Below are positions 1 to 9,939 of a DNA stretch of 64,000 nt, piece after piece. Under the pieces are notes generated by a model. The model did not search any database and was not told where the DNA came from. It saw only the letters and a program-made list of their open reading frames with translations. Made by a program: the position numbers and the translations under genes. The DNA lies in NCBI RefSeq assembly GCF_004283755.1, contig NZ_SHMH01000001.1, positions 310,001 to 374,000 on the forward strand, in the 5' to 3' direction. Source of the DNA: Pseudoxanthomonas winnipegensis (GTDB taxonomy: Bacteria; Pseudomonadota; Gammaproteobacteria; Xanthomonadales; Xanthomonadaceae). Position 1 is the stretch's first letter. The number at the start of each line of letters is the position of its first letter.

Positions 1-205
1 GGGTGAGGTAGAGCTTGCGCAGCGCCTCGGGCCGCGCGTCGAACAGCGCGCGCACCGCGTTGAGGCCGTACAGGCGCACTTCCTCGCCGCGGCGGACGGG
101 GCGTGCGGGCGCCTGCGGCCCCTCGGGCGACGCGCGTTCGCCGTCGGGCGCCTTGCGGGCGACCGGCGGACGGCGCGGTGGGAACTTCTGCCAGGGGCCG
201 GTCAT
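1..205 (-). CDS. TrmH/SpoU-family RNA methyltransferase, N-terminal part (cut by window edge)
   Basis: Only the first 68 codons are present; the gene runs off the left edge. The product starts MTGPWQKF, has a basic, Pro-rich stretch to about residue 39, and then reads GEEVRLYGLNAVRALF, followed by RPEALRKLYL. A short disordered basic tail followed by 'YG.NAV.A.....' is the opening of the substrate-binding subdomain in SpoU/TrmH 2'-O-ribose methyltransferases (RlmB or YfiF type). The knotted SAM-binding domain would lie outside the window, so the exact rRNA or tRNA target cannot be named. The ATG is the only in-frame start before the conserved stretch. Family call fairly sure, subfamily open. 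Confidence 0.7.
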   Translation of the reverse strand, partial: MTGPWQKFPPRRPPVARKAPDGERASPEGPQAPARPVRRGEEVRLYGLNAVRALFDARPEALRKLYLT

Positions 206-563
206 GCGTGCACCAGCGGGAAAGCGGAGAGGAAAGACTTCATGGGACGTCCGCCGGCGCGCGGCGGTGAGGGCAACTGGATGCGTACCTTACCCGAAGC
301 GTCGGCAGAGGCCGCTTCGCACAGCGGAGCGGCGGCCGATGGGAGGGGCGTTCGATGCGCGTGCACGGGTCGGCGTGGCACCACCTGTAGAGCGGAGCTT
401 GCTCCGCTGGGGCCTTCCCTAGGAGACAAACGAAGATCAGCAGAGCTTGCTCCGCTTGGCCTTCCCCACGAACCGAACGGAGAGCAGCGGAGCAAGCTCC
501 GCTCTACAGGGAGGCCGCGACTTGATATGGGGCAGTGGCTCCCACGCCCACGGGGCAGTCCAG
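206..563. repeat. Gene-free stretch with a three-copy palindromic repeat
   Basis: No convincing gene lies between the methyltransferase start and the cysNC stop. Bases 385-513 hold copies of a dispersed element: CTGTAGAGCGGAGCTTGCTC at 385, a second copy in the same sense near 440, and an inverted copy (AGCGGAGCAAGCTCCGCTCT) near 487. Between them lies a spacer with 'CTTCCCCACGAACCGAACGG'. The same core returns at 8257-8355, 35376-35503, 37311-37340 and 61784-61858. It is REP-like: short, palindromic and always between genes. No transposase is linked. Confidence 0.8.
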
Positions 564-2549
564 TCAGGCGAGGCCGAGGTGGGCCAGGACGCGCTCGGCC
601 ATCTGGTCGGTGGATTCCTCGGCGGCGTGCAGGTGCAGTTCCGGTGCCTCGGGGGCCTCGTAGGGCGAGTCGATGCCGGTGAAGTTGGGGATCTTGCCGG
701 CGCGCGCCTTGGCGTACAGGCCCTTGACGTCGCGCGCCTCGGCCACGGCCAGCGGCACATCGACGAAGACCTCGACGAACTCGCCCGGCGCGAAGCGTTC
801 GCGCGCCATGCGCCGCTCGGCGCGGAACGGCGAGATGAAGCTCACCAGCACGATCAGCCCGGCGTCGGCCATCAGCCGCGCGACCTCGGCCACGCGCCGG
901 ATGTTCTCCACGCGGTCCTCGTCGGTGAAGCCCAGGTCGCGATTCAGGCCATGGCGCACGTTGTCGCCGTCGAGCAGGAAGGTGTGGTGGCCCGAGGCGT
1001 GCAGCCGCTTCTCCACGCGGTTGGCGATGGTGGACTTGCCGGCGCCGGACAGGCCGGTGAACCACAGCACGCGCGGGGTCTGGCCCTTGATGCGGGCGCG
1101 TGCGGCCTTGTCCACGTCCAGATGCTGCCAGTGCACGTTGCCGGCACGACGCAGGGCGAAGTCCAGCGTGCCCGCGCCGACGGTGGCATTGGTCTGGCGA
1201 TCGATCAGGATGAAGCCGCCCAGCGCGCGGTTGCGCGCATAGGGCTCGAAGGCGATCGGCGCGTCCAGCGACAGGTTGCACACGCCCACTTCGTTGAGTT
1301 CCAGACGCTTGGCGGCCAGCGCCTCCTGGGTGTTCACGTCGATGCGGTGCTTGATCTCGCTGACACTGGCGGGCACGGTGCGCGCGCCGATCTGCAGCCA
1401 GTAGGGGCGGCCCGGCAGCAGCGGCGCATCGTCCATCCACAGCAGGTGCGCGGCGAACTGGTCGGACACCTCCGGCGGGTCGCCGGCGGCGGCGATCACA
1501 TCGCCGCGGCTGATGTCGATCTCGTCGGCCAGGGTCAGGGTCACCGCCTGGCCGGCGCGGGCGAACGCCACATCGCCGTTGGCATCCAGCACCCTGGCCA
1601 CGGTCGAACGGCGCGCCGAGGGCAGCACCACCACCGCATCGCCCGGGCGCACCTCACCGGCCGCGACGGTGCCGGCGAAGCCGCGGAAGTTCGCGTTCGG
1701 GCGGTTGACGTACTGCACCGGCAGGCGCAGGCCGAGCGTCTCCGTCGCGTCGTCCAGCGTCAGCGTGTCCAGGTGTTCGAGCAGGCTGGGACCGGCGTAC
1801 CACGGCGTGCGCGAGGAACGGCTGGACAGGTTGTCGCCCTCCAGCGCCGAAAGCGGAATCGCCTGCACCTGCGCGATGCCGAGCTGCTCGGCCAGCGCGC
1901 GGTAGTCGCGCACGATGGCGTCGAACACGGCCTGGTCGAAGTCGACCAGATCCATCTTGTTCACCGCCAGCACCACGTGCCGCAGGCCCAGCAGCGAGAC
2001 GATGTAGCTGTGCCGGCGCGTCTGGGTCTGCAGGCCCTTGCGCGCATCGACCAGCACCACGGCCACGTCGGCGGTGGAGGCGCCGGTGGCCATGTTGCGC
2101 GTGTACTGCGCGTGGCCCGGGCAGTCGGCCACGATGTACTTGCGCCGCTCGGTGTCGAAGTAGCGGTAGGCCACGTCGATGGTGATGCCCTGCTCGCGCT
2201 CGGCGGCCAGGCCGTCGAGCAGCAGGGCGTAGTCGATGCGCGCGCCCTGCGTGCCGTGGCGGCGGCTGTCGCTTTCCAGCGCGGCCAGTTGGTCGTCGAA
2301 CAGCCGCTTGCTGTCGTGCAGCAGCCGCCCGATCAGCGTGCTCTTGCCATCGTCCACGCTGCCGCAGGTGATGAAGCGCAGCAGCGGCTTGGATTCGTGC
2401 TGCCGCAGGTAGGCTTTGACGGCTTCACCGTCGGGATTGGGGATTGGGGATTCGGGATTGGCGACAGCGGCGCCTCCCGCTGCCGCATCCGCCAGCAGGC
2501 CGCGCTTTTGCGAATCCCCAATCCCCAATCCCGAATCCCTGCCTTCCAT
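564..2549 (-). CDS. cysNC: Bifunctional sulfate adenylyltransferase subunit 1 / adenylylsulfate kinase
   Basis: 661 aa fusion. The N-terminal part is the CysN GTPase that drives ATP sulfurylase with CysD (P-loop GSVDDGKST near residue 64, then [11 protein letters not shown] and NKMDLV). The C-terminal part is APS kinase (CysC, P-loop GLSGAGKST near residue 500), which phosphorylates APS to PAPS. Together with CysD it activates cytoplasmic sulfate. The ATG overlaps the cysD stop by one base (TGATG), which indicates translational coupling and supports this start. Odd feature: residues 1-43 are encoded by an inverted pair of GGGGATT-type repeats giving GLGIGDS and [10 protein letters not shown] before the normal N-terminus at about [15 protein letters not shown]. 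No other ATG, GTG or TTG lies near that point. Confidence 0.95.
   Translation of the reverse strand: MEGRDSGLGIGDSQKRGLLADAAAGGAAVANPESPIPNPDGEAVKAYLRQHESKPLLRFITCGSVDDGKSTLIGRLLHDSKRLFDDQLAALESDSRRHGTQGARIDYALLLDGLAAEREQGITIDVAYRYFDTERRKYIVADCPGHAQYTRNMATGASTADVAVVLVDARKGLQTQTRRHSYIVSLLGLRHVVLAVNKMDLVDFDQAVFDAIVRDYRALAEQLGIAQVQAIPLSALEGDNLSSRSSRTPWYAGPSLLEHLDTLTLDDATETLGLRLPVQYVNRPNANFRGFAGTVAAGEVRPGDAVVVLPSARRSTVARVLDANGDVAFARAGQAVTLTLADEIDISRGDVIAAAGDPPEVSDQFAAHLLWMDDAPLLPGRPYWLQIGARTVPASVSEIKHRIDVNTQEALAAKRLELNEVGVCNLSLDAPIAFEPYARNRALGGFILIDRQTNATVGAGTLDFALRRAGNVHWQHLDVDKAARARIKGQTPRVLWFTGLSGAGKSTIANRVEKRLHASGHHTFLLDGDNVRHGLNRDLGFTDEDRVENIRRVAEVARLMADAGLIVLVSFISPFRAERRMARERFAPGEFVEVFVDVPLAVAEARDVKGLYAKARAGKIPNFTGIDSPYEAPEAPELHLHAAEESTDQMAERVLAHLGLA
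2433..2540. repeat. Inverted GGGGATT-type repeat pair inside the 5' end of cysNC
   Basis: Bases 2433-2461 read GGGATTGGGGATTGGGGATT and onward to CGGGATTGG. Bases 2512-2540 carry the reverse complement (AATCCCCAATCCCCAATCCC and onward). About 50 bases separate the arms, so the element can form a long hairpin in DNA or mRNA. The same arm sequence flanks the cysJ-cysI junction (5518-5607), occurs near 11718 and forms a ten-unit array at 41327. Here it is in frame and appears to be translated. Confidence 0.85.
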
Positions 2550-3460
2550 CAGAAATACCCCTCCAGCTTCTTCTGCTCCATCGACGCGCCCGGATCCTGG
2601 TCGATCACGCGGCCCTGGCGCTCGGAGCTGGTGGCCACCAGCATCTCGGCGATGATCTTCTCCAGGGTGTCGGCCTGCGACTCGATCGCGCCGGTCAGCG
2701 GGTAGCAGCCCAGCGTGCGGAAGCGCACCGACTTCAGCTGCGGCACCTCGCCCTCACGCAGCGGCAGGCGTTCGTCGTCGACCATGATCAGTGCGCCGTC
2801 GCGTTCGACCACCGGGCGCCTGGCGGCGAAGTACAGCGGCACCACCGGAATGCGCTCCCGGTAGATGTAGAGCCAGATGTCCAGCTCGGTCCAGTTGCTC
2901 AAGGGAAAGGCGCGCACGCTCTCGCCTGGATGGATGCGGGCGTTGTAGAGGTTCCACAGCTCGGGGCGCTGGTGCTTGGGATCCCAGCGGTGCTTGTCGT
3001 TGCGGAAGGAGAACACGCGCTCCTTGGCCCGCGATTTCTCCTCGTCGCGGCGCGCGCCGCCGATGGCCGCGTCGAACTTGTATTGATCCAGCGCCTGCTT
3101 CAGGCCCTGGGTCTTCATGATGTCGGTGTGGACCGTGGCGCCGTGGCTGAAGGGACCGACGTTCTGCGCCACGCCGTCGGGGTTGATGTGCACGCGCAGC
3201 TCGACGCCGGTCTCGGCGGCGCGACGGTCGCGGAAGGCGATCATCTCGCGGAACTTCCAGCGCGTGTCCACGTGCAGCAGCGGGATCGGCGGCACCGCCG
3301 GGGCGAAGGCCTTGAGCAGCAGGTGCAGCAGCACCGAGGAATCCTTGCCGACCGAATACAGCATCACCGGGTTGCGGAACGCGGCGGCCACCTCGCGCAG
3401 GATGTGGATGCTCTCGGCCTCCAGGCGGTCGAGATGGGACAGGGTCGGCACAGCGCTCAT
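2549..3460 (-). CDS. cysD: Sulfate adenylyltransferase subunit 2
   Basis: 303 aa from the chosen ATG, the usual CysD length. It is the catalytic ATP-pyrophosphatase-type subunit that makes APS from sulfate and ATP with CysN. The family PP-loop [14 protein letters not shown] is near residue 36, and the C-terminus ends EQKKLEGYF. The reading frame extends 25 codons upstream as [10 protein letters not shown]..., but that extension is Pro/Ser-rich and unlike the family; [20 protein letters not shown] fits. The gene is first in a leftward cysD-cysNC pair and diverges from cysJ across a 191-base control region, so both directions are probably controlled by CysB. No strong Shine-Dalgarno sequence is visible before the ATG. 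Confidence 0.95.
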   Translation of the reverse strand: MSAVPTLSHLDRLEAESIHILREVAAAFRNPVMLYSVGKDSSVLLHLLLKAFAPAVPPIPLLHVDTRWKFREMIAFRDRRAAETGVELRVHINPDGVAQNVGPFSHGATVHTDIMKTQGLKQALDQYKFDAAIGGARRDEEKSRAKERVFSFRNDKHRWDPKHQRPELWNLYNARIHPGESVRAFPLSNWTELDIWLYIYRERIPVVPLYFAARRPVVERDGALIMVDDERLPLREGEVPQLKSVRFRTLGCYPLTGAIESQADTLEKIIAEMLVATSSERQGRVIDQDPGASMEQKKLEGYF

Positions 3461-3651
3461 CGGCTCGGGTGGAGAGGAACGGGGCCCGGACGCAGCGGGG
3501 ACCGGGCTCGGACGGTGGGCCGGCAGTATTGGCACCGCTTATTCCCGGACGAAATAAGCAGGGAGCATAAGCCCATAACCCTGCATCCTTTCAGCCCTGT
3601 GACAGCGGCGCCTAGCATCGACGCTCCCACACGCCGCTCTACGGAATCGCG
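3461..3651. promoter_or_regulatory. Divergent cysD / cysJ control region
   Basis: This 191-base gap separates the two arms of the sulfate cluster and must hold both promoters. Its centre is the most A+T-rich part. It contains a 6-bp inverted repeat CTTATT-N9-AATAAG at 3538-3558, followed by GCATAAGCCCATAACCCTGC at about 3564-3583. The motifs CATAAGCC and ATAAC recur in the cysB-cysG control region (21917-21931 and about 21963), which suggests a shared CysB-type operator. The binding assignment is inference. No clear -35/-10 pair could be fixed by eye. Confidence 0.55.
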
Positions 3652-5514
3652 ATGTCCGCTGTACCCCCCGCGCTGGCTGCCGGCCCCTTGCCCGACGACC
3701 GCAAGGCGCTGCTGGCACGGGTGGTCGATGGCCTGGACAGCGCCTCGCTGTGGTGGCTGTCCGGCTTCACCGCCGGCCTGGCCCAGGCCGCGCACCCGGC
3801 GCCGCACCTGGCCCTGCTGCAGGGCACAGCCGCCGGCGCGGCGGCGCCCGCCACGGGCAGCGGCGAGCGGGCCACCGTGCTGTACGGCAGCCAGACCGGC
3901 AATGCCAAGCGCGCGGCCGAGGCCCTGGCCGCCACGCTGGAGGGCGCCGGCCTGGCCGTGCGTCTGGTGCGCACCGACGCCTATGCCACGCGCGAACTGG
4001 CCGCCGAGCGCTTGCTCTACCTGGTGATCAGCACCCAGGGCGAGGGCGACCCGCCGGACGATGCGATCGGGTTCAGCGAATTCCTGCTCGGCCGTCGCGC
4101 GCCCAAGCTGCCGGAGCTGAAGTTCGCCGTGCTCGGCCTGGGCGACTCGAGCTATGCCGACTTCTGCGGCATCTCCCGGCGCCTGGACGCGCGCCTGGCC
4201 GAGCTGGGCGCTACCCGCCTGCTGCCGGCCGGCGAGGCCGACTTGGACATCGACACCGTCGCCCAGCCCTGGCGCGAGCAGGCCCTGGAGCAGGCCCGCA
4301 AGGTCCTCAAGACCGCCCCGGCCGCACCCAGCGCCAAGGTCACCCCGCTGCGCCCGGCGCCGGCGACGCAGGCGGTCTCGCACAGCGCGCCGTTCCAGGC
4401 CGAGGTCCTGGCCAACCAGCCCATCGCCGGCCGCGACTTCAAGGGCCCGGCCTTCGGCCGCCACGGTGCGCCGGACAAGCAAGTGCGCCACATCGAGCTG
4501 TCGCTGGAAGGCAGCGGCCTGAGCTACGAGCCCGGCGATGCGCTGGGCATCGTGCACCGCAATCCCGACGCGCTGGTCGAGCCCCTGCTGGCGGCGCTCA
4601 AGCTGGACGGCGACGCTGCCCACCATGTCGATGGCACCCAGCGCAGCGTGCGCGAGTGGCTGGCGGGGCATCGTGAGCTGAGCAAGCTCTCGCGCCCGTT
4701 CCTGGCCGCGCATGCGCGCCTGGCCGGCGCGCGCGAGCTGGAAGACCTGCTCGCCCCCGGCAACGCCGACCTCTCCGCCCTGCTCTCCAGCCACCAGGTG
4801 ATCGACGTGCTGCGCCGCTGGCCGGTGGACTGGAACGTGGGCGAGCTGCTGGCCGCGCTGCGGCCGCTGGCGCCGCGCCTGTATTCCATCGCCTCCAGCC
4901 GCAAGCGCGTGGGCGAGGAGGTCCACCTGACCGTGGACGTGCTGGGCTACCACGCGCACGGCCACGCGCACAGCGGCTCGGCCAGCGGCTTCCTGGCCGG
5001 GCTGGCCGAGGGCGACCGCGCGCCGGTCTACATCGAAGCCAACGACCGCTTCCGCGTGCCGGCCGACGGTGCGCGCGACATCCTCATGGTCGGCCCCGCC
5101 ACCGGCGTGGCGCCGTTCCGCGCCTTCGTCCAGGAGCGGGCCGAGACCGGTGCGAGCGGGCGCAACTGGCTGTTCTTCGGCGCGCAGCACTTCAACAGCG
5201 GTTTCCTCTACCAGAGCGAATGGCAGGACGCGCTCAAGCGCGGTGAGCTGGACCGGCTGGACCTGGCGTTCTCGCGCGACCAGGCCGACAAGCTGTACGT
5301 GCAGCACCGGCTGCGCGAGCGCGGCCGCGAGGTCTTCGACTGGCTGCAGTCCGGCGCGCACTTCTACGTGTGCGGTTCGATCGCCATGGGCAAGGACGTG
5401 CACGCCGCCCTGACCGACATCGTCGCCGAACACGGCGCCCTGGACGCCGATGCCGCGCACGACTACCTCACCACGCTGCAGACGGAGGGGCGGTATGCGC
5501 GCGATGTCTATTGA
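3652..5514 (+). CDS. cysJ: Sulfite reductase (NADPH) flavoprotein alpha subunit
   Basis: 620 aa. It carries electrons from NADPH through FAD and FMN to the CysI hemoprotein for reduction of sulfite to sulfide. Visible domains: FMN-binding flavodoxin part from about residue 74 (TVLYGSQTGNAKRAAE, STQGEGDPPDD); FAD-binding part with RLYSIASS near residue 409; NADPH-binding part with GPATGVAPFRAF near residue 480; C-terminal YARDVY typical of the diflavin reductase family. It begins the rightward cysJIH run. A repeat hairpin, not an ordinary spacer, separates it from cysI. Confidence 0.96.
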   Translation: MSAVPPALAAGPLPDDRKALLARVVDGLDSASLWWLSGFTAGLAQAAHPAPHLALLQGTAAGAAAPATGSGERATVLYGSQTGNAKRAAEALAATLEGAGLAVRLVRTDAYATRELAAERLLYLVISTQGEGDPPDDAIGFSEFLLGRRAPKLPELKFAVLGLGDSSYADFCGISRRLDARLAELGATRLLPAGEADLDIDTVAQPWREQALEQARKVLKTAPAAPSAKVTPLRPAPATQAVSHSAPFQAEVLANQPIAGRDFKGPAFGRHGAPDKQVRHIELSLEGSGLSYEPGDALGIVHRNPDALVEPLLAALKLDGDAAHHVDGTQRSVREWLAGHRELSKLSRPFLAAHARLAGARELEDLLAPGNADLSALLSSHQVIDVLRRWPVDWNVGELLAALRPLAPRLYSIASSRKRVGEEVHLTVDVLGYHAHGHAHSGSASGFLAGLAEGDRAPVYIEANDRFRVPADGARDILMVGPATGVAPFRAFVQERAETGASGRNWLFFGAQHFNSGFLYQSEWQDALKRGELDRLDLAFSRDQADKLYVQHRLRERGREVFDWLQSGAHFYVCGSIAMGKDVHAALTDIVAEHGALDADAAHDYLTTLQTEGRYARDVY

Positions 5515-5517
5515 GAC

Positions 5518-5607
5518 GGGGATTGGGGATTCGGGATTGGGGATGCGATGTCCGCAGCCCGCACGTCTTCGCCCTTGCCAATCCCCAATCCCGGATCCCG
5601 AATCCCC
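5518..5607. repeat. GGGGATT-type inverted repeat between cysJ and cysI
   Basis: The left arm at 5518-5545 reads GGGGATTGGGGATTCGGGAT and onward. The right arm at about 5577-5607 carries the reverse complement, ending directly against the cysI ATG at 5608. About 30 bases separate the arms. The element fills the whole cysJ-cysI junction and leaves no normal ribosome-binding site for cysI. It matches the element inside the cysNC 5' end. Confidence 0.85.
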
Positions 5608-7320
5608 ATGCATTCAGTAGAAGACATCAAGGCCGAGAGCCGCCGCCTGCGCGGCAGCCTGCTCGAGAGCCTGGCCGACCCGGTCACCGGTGCGCTGCGC
5701 GAGGACGACCAGACGCTGATCAAGTACCACGGCAGCTACCAGCAGGACGACCGCGACCTGCGCGACGAGCGCCGGCGGCAGAAGCTCGAGCCGGCCTACC
5801 AGTTCATGATCCGCACGCGCACGCCCGGCGGCGTGGTCACGCCCGCGCAGTGGCTGCAGCTGGACGCCATCGCCACCCGCTACGGCAACCACTCGCTGCG
5901 CGTGACCACGCGCCAGGCCTTCCAGTTCCATGGCGTCATCAAGCGCGAGCTGAAGGCCACGATGCAGGCCATCAACGCCGCGCTGATCGACACGCTGGCC
6001 GCCTGCGGCGACGTCAACCGCAACGTGCAGGTCGCGGCCAACCCGCTGCTGTCCGAGGCGCACGCCACGCTCTACGCCGATGCCGCGGCGACCTCCGAGC
6101 ATTTGCTGCCCAACACCCGCGCCTATTACGAGATCTGGCTGGATGAGGAGAAGGTGGCCGGCGCCGGCGAGGAAGAAGAGCCTATCTACGGCGACAAGTA
6201 TCTGCCGCGCAAGTTCAAGATCGGGTTCGCGCTGCCGCCGATCAACGATGTGGACGTGTTCGCCAACGATCTGGGCTTCATCGGTGTGACCGATGAAGCC
6301 GGCCGGATCGTCGGCTACAACGTCAGCCTGGGCGGCGGCATGGGCGCGACCCATGGTGATGCGCAGACCTGGCCGCGCGTGGCCGATGTGGCCGGCTACA
6401 TCCCGCGCGAGCGGCTGCTGGAGGTGGCCACCGCCGTGGTCACCACCCAGCGTGACTACGGCAACCGCGCGGTGCGCAAGCGCGCGCGCTTCAAGTACAC
6501 CATCGACGACCATGGCCTGGACTTCATCAAGGCGCAGATCGAGCAGCGCGCCGGGATCGTCTTCGCGCCGGCGCGGCCGTTCGCGTTCGAGCACAACGGC
6601 GACCGCTACGGCTGGACGCAGGGCAGCGACGGCCGCTGGCATCTGACCCTGTCGCTGGGCGCCGGGCGCATCGCCGATGTCGGCACCGCCACCCAGCTCA
6701 CCGGGCTGCGCGAGATCGCGCTGCGGCTGCAGGAAGCGGGTGTCGGCGAGTTCCGCATGACCTCCAACCAGAACCTGGTCATCTCCAACCTCGACGATGC
6801 GCTGAAGGCCACCGTCGATGCGCTGGTGTCGGCCCATGGCCTGGATGCCGGCAACGCGCTGCCGACCGCGCTGGCGCGCAAGGCCATGGCCTGCGTCGCC
6901 CTGCCCACCTGCGGCCTGGCCATGGCCGAGGCCGAGCGCTATCTGCCCGACTTCACCGGCAAGCTGCAGCCGTTGCTCGAGAAGCACGGCCTGGCGCAGG
7001 CGCCGATCGTGCTGCGCATCTCCGGCTGCCCCAACGGCTGCTCGCGGCCGTACCTGGCCGAGATCGCCCTGGTCGGCAAGGCGCCCGGCCGCTACAACCT
7101 GATGCTGGGCGGCGACCACCGCGGCCAGCGGCTCAACACGCTGTACCGCGAGAACATCACCGAGGAGGAGATCCTCGGTGCGCTCGACCCCTTGTTCGGC
7201 CGCTATGCCGCCGAACGCGACGACGCCGAAGGCTTCGGCGACTTCCTGCACCGCGCCGGCGAGATCGACCTGCCGCCCTATCCCACCCATCGTGCCATTC
7301 CCGTGGAGCTGCACGCATGA
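5608..7320 (+). CDS. cysI: Sulfite reductase (NADPH) hemoprotein beta subunit
   Basis: 570 aa, normal CysI length. It holds siroheme and a [4Fe-4S] cluster and reduces sulfite to sulfide by six electrons. The four cluster/siroheme cysteines are present in the family pattern: Cys429 and Cys435 (CVALPTC), Cys474 and Cys478 (GCPNGC). The frame is open 20 codons further upstream, but that part is translated repeat sequence, so the ATG giving [18 protein letters not shown] is chosen. It overlaps cysH by four bases (ATGA), so the two are translationally coupled. Siroheme would come from CysG at 22009. Confidence 0.96.
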   Translation: MHSVEDIKAESRRLRGSLLESLADPVTGALREDDQTLIKYHGSYQQDDRDLRDERRRQKLEPAYQFMIRTRTPGGVVTPAQWLQLDAIATRYGNHSLRVTTRQAFQFHGVIKRELKATMQAINAALIDTLAACGDVNRNVQVAANPLLSEAHATLYADAAATSEHLLPNTRAYYEIWLDEEKVAGAGEEEEPIYGDKYLPRKFKIGFALPPINDVDVFANDLGFIGVTDEAGRIVGYNVSLGGGMGATHGDAQTWPRVADVAGYIPRERLLEVATAVVTTQRDYGNRAVRKRARFKYTIDDHGLDFIKAQIEQRAGIVFAPARPFAFEHNGDRYGWTQGSDGRWHLTLSLGAGRIADVGTATQLTGLREIALRLQEAGVGEFRMTSNQNLVISNLDDALKATVDALVSAHGLDAGNALPTALARKAMACVALPTCGLAMAEAERYLPDFTGKLQPLLEKHGLAQAPIVLRISGCPNGCSRPYLAEIALVGKAPGRYNLMLGGDHRGQRLNTLYRENITEEEILGALDPLFGRYAAERDDAEGFGDFLHRAGEIDLPPYPTHRAIPVELHA

Positions 7321-8054
7321 CCGCCCTGCCCGCCAACGACGATCCGCATCTGGACGCCCGTCCTTCCACCATCGACCTGGACGCGGCCAACGCCGCGCTC
7401 GAGGCGATGGACGCGCCGGCGCGCGTGGCCTGGGCGCTGGCGCATGGCCCGGCGCAGGCGGCCCTGTCCTCCAGCTTCGGCGCGCAGTCGGCCGTGGCCC
7501 TGCACCTGCTGACCCAGCAGCAGCCGGACATCCCGGTGATCCTGGTTGACACCGGCTATCTGTTCCCAGAGACGTATCGCTTCGCCGATGCGCTGATCGA
7601 GCGGCTCAAGCTCAACATCCAGATCTTCCGTCCACTGGTCAGCCGTGCCTGGATGGAGGCGCGCCACGGCCGCCTGTGGGAACAGGGCGTGGTCGGCATC
7701 GAGCAATACAACAACCTGCGCAAGGTCGAGCCGATGCGCCGGGCGCTGGACGAGCTGGACGTGGGCACCTGGTTCACCGGCCTACGCCGCCAGCAGTCGA
7801 CCAGCCGCGCCGCCACGCCGATCGTGCAGCTGCGCGGTGAGCGTTGGAAGGTCAGCCCGATCGCCGACTGGACCGACCGCGACGTGTGGCAGTACATGAA
7901 GCAGCACGACCTGCCCTATCACCCGCTGTGGGAAGAGGGCTACGTGTCCATCGGCGACTTCCACACCACCCGCCGCTGTGAGCCGGGCATGCGCGAGGAA
8001 GACACCCGCTTCTTCGGACTCAAGCGCGAGTGCGGGATCCACGAGGACATCTGA
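7317..8054 (+). CDS. cysH: Phosphoadenylylsulfate (PAPS) reductase
   Basis: 245 aa. It reduces PAPS to sulfite with thioredoxin. The PP-loop-like nucleotide site [15 protein letters not shown] is near residue 52, and the catalytic Cys239 lies in the C-terminal ECGIHEDI. The Cys-Cys...Cys-X2-Cys motif that holds the iron-sulfur cluster in APS reductases is missing. That marks it as a PAPS-type enzyme and fits the presence of an APS kinase domain in CysNC. The start overlaps the cysI stop (ATGA). It is the last gene of the rightward cys arm. Confidence 0.95.
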   Translation: MTALPANDDPHLDARPSTIDLDAANAALEAMDAPARVAWALAHGPAQAALSSSFGAQSAVALHLLTQQQPDIPVILVDTGYLFPETYRFADALIERLKLNIQIFRPLVSRAWMEARHGRLWEQGVVGIEQYNNLRKVEPMRRALDELDVGTWFTGLRRQQSTSRAATPIVQLRGERWKVSPIADWTDRDVWQYMKQHDLPYHPLWEEGYVSIGDFHTTRRCEPGMREEDTRFFGLKRECGIHEDI

Positions 8055-8485
8055 GCGCTGTGCGCTTCTTCCCCCTCCCTTTGGCCGCAAGCCAAGGGGG
8101 AGTTCGAAGTCGCGGCTAGCGACTGAGGGGCGGGGTCGTTCTTCGCGGGAAGGTCAAAAGCAAAAGCACCCCCTCCCAACCTCCCCCTTCGCTGCGCGAA
8201 AGGAGAGGGGAGGAGCGCGCGGGGCGCAACCGTCTCCTCAAATCTCAGCGGCCTGCCTGTAGAGCGGAGCTTGTGGCAATCCCCTCTTGGGGACTCCGCT
8301 GCTCTTCGTTCGGTTCTTGGGGAAGGCCCCAGCGGAGCAAGCTCCGCTCTACAGGTGGAGGCCGCATCCTGCGGGCGCTGCTTTGCCACTGGCCTTGGAC
8401 CGGGGCGATGCGCTAGAACTGTCGCACCGGCCCCGGAGGGAGGCTGGCCCCGCCACGCGCCCGCGCCCAACGCCTCCCGCCCGCC
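8055..8485. repeat. Gene-free stretch with two dispersed repeats
   Basis: No gene is seen. Bases 8081-8130 carry CCCTCCCTTTGGCC followed by a hairpin AGTCGC-GGCTA-GCGACT inside 'TCGAAGTCGCGGCTAGCGAC'. The same block recurs at 62031-62079. Bases 8163-8215 are a C-rich/G-rich pair also found near 33661 and 62120. Bases 8257-8355 are the CTGTAGAGCGGAGCTTG repeat and its inverted copy, here with a changed spacer; the flank 'TCTCCTCAAATCTC' before it is shared with 61757. The promoter of the permease at 8486 must lie here but was not identified. Confidence 0.75.
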
Positions 8486-9877
8486 ATGACCGACGCTGCC
8501 TCCGATTCCCCCGACCAGGAACTGGCCCGCCTGGGCTACCGGCCCGAGCTGCGCCGCAGGCTCGGCCTGGGCGATCTGCTGGTCTACGGCCTGGTCTGCA
8601 TGGTGCCGACCGCGCCGTTCGCCATCTTCGGCGGGGTGTTCGACGTCAGCCATGGCATGGTGCCGCTGGTGTACCTGGTGGGCTTCGGCGCGATGCTGTT
8701 CACCGCGCTGAGCTACCAGCAGATGGCGCAGGCCTTCCCAGTCGCTGGCTCGGTCTACGCCTATGTGGGCCGCGGCCTGCACGAGAGCGTCGGCTTCCTG
8801 GCCGGCTGGGCGATCCTGCTCGACTATCTGCTCATCCCCACCCTGCTCTACGTGATCGGCGCCAACGCCATGGCCACCGTGTGGCCGGGCATCCCGCAGC
8901 ATGCCTGGATCGTGTTCTTCGTCGTGCTCAACACGGCGGTGAACCTGCGCGGCGTGGAGACCACCGCGCGCGCCAACCTTGTGTTCCTGGGCGTGCAGCT
9001 GGTGGTGCTGGCGGTGTTCGCCGTGCTGGCGGCGCTGGCGATCCAGCGTGGCGCCTACGGGGCGCACTGGAGCCTGCGCCCGCTGTACGACCCGGCGGCC
9101 TTCTCGCTGCCGATGCTGTTCGGCGCGCTGTCGATGGCGGTGCTGTGCTTCCTCGGCTTCGATGCGATCTCCACGCTGACCGAGGAGAGCCGCGGCGGCG
9201 CACGCGCGGTTGGCCGCGCGACCGTGGTGTCGCTGGCCCTGGTGGCGGCGCTGTTCGTGCTGCAGACCTGGCTGGCGGCGCTGCTGCTGCCCGAGCTGCG
9301 CCACTTTCCCGACGAGGCGGCCTCCAACAACGCCTTCTTCGAAGTCGGCCGGCGCGTGGCCGGGCCGTGGATGCAGATCGTGATCGCACTGACCGTGGCG
9401 GTCGGCGCGGCACTGGCCAACGCGCTGGTCTCGCAGGCGGCGACCTCGCGGCTGCTGTTCGCGATGGCGCGCGACGGCCAGCTGCCGCGCTTCCTGCGCA
9501 AGGTGCATGCAGGCAGCGGCGTGCCGCGCCGGGCGATCCTGCTGGTGGCAGGCCTGAGCCTGGTGCTGGGGCTGCTGTTCCTGGGCAAGATCGCGCTGCT
9601 GGCCACCGTGTGCAACTTCGGTGCGCTAACGGCCTTCGCGCTCCTGCACGTGGCGGTGGCCTGGCATTTCCGCCGCTCCGGGCGCTGGCTGATGCATGGG
9701 GTGGTGCCGCTGGTCGGCGGGCTGATCCTGCTGTACGTGCTCTACAACGCCGATCGCCTGGCGCAGATCGGCGGCCTGGCCTGGCTGGCGGCCGGCGCGG
9801 TGGTGGTGCTGGTGCTGCGCCGGCGCGGGCGTTCGCTGCAACTGGCCCTGGACCAGGCCTCGCCGCCGGGGCCTTGA
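8486..9877 (+). CDS. APC-family amino-acid permease
   Basis: 463 aa, very hydrophobic, with about 12 predicted membrane segments starting near residue 30. The first helix region reads VYGLVCMVPTAPFAIFG, followed by FPVAGSVYAYVGRGL, which is the usual APC superfamily core (helix break and 'AGG/AGSVYAY' type motif). Further on is FDAISTLTEESRGG, the 'FD.....EE..nP' motif of amino-acid/polyamine carriers. It should be an inner-membrane H+-coupled amino-acid transporter; the substrate cannot be told. It stands alone, 62 bases before an acyl-CoA synthetase gene in the same direction, so the two could be cotranscribed. Confidence 0.85.
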   Translation: MTDAASDSPDQELARLGYRPELRRRLGLGDLLVYGLVCMVPTAPFAIFGGVFDVSHGMVPLVYLVGFGAMLFTALSYQQMAQAFPVAGSVYAYVGRGLHESVGFLAGWAILLDYLLIPTLLYVIGANAMATVWPGIPQHAWIVFFVVLNTAVNLRGVETTARANLVFLGVQLVVLAVFAVLAALAIQRGAYGAHWSLRPLYDPAAFSLPMLFGALSMAVLCFLGFDAISTLTEESRGGARAVGRATVVSLALVAALFVLQTWLAALLLPELRHFPDEAASNNAFFEVGRRVAGPWMQIVIALTVAVGAALANALVSQAATSRLLFAMARDGQLPRFLRKVHAGSGVPRRAILLVAGLSLVLGLLFLGKIALLATVCNFGALTAFALLHVAVAWHFRRSGRWLMHGVVPLVGGLILLYVLYNADRLAQIGGLAWLAAGAVVVLVLRRRGRSLQLALDQASPPGP

Positions 9878-9939
9878 AGCGCTGCGCCGCACCGTCGTGA
9901 CCGGGACCGACGCGCTAGAGTGAGTCCCCAACGCATCAC

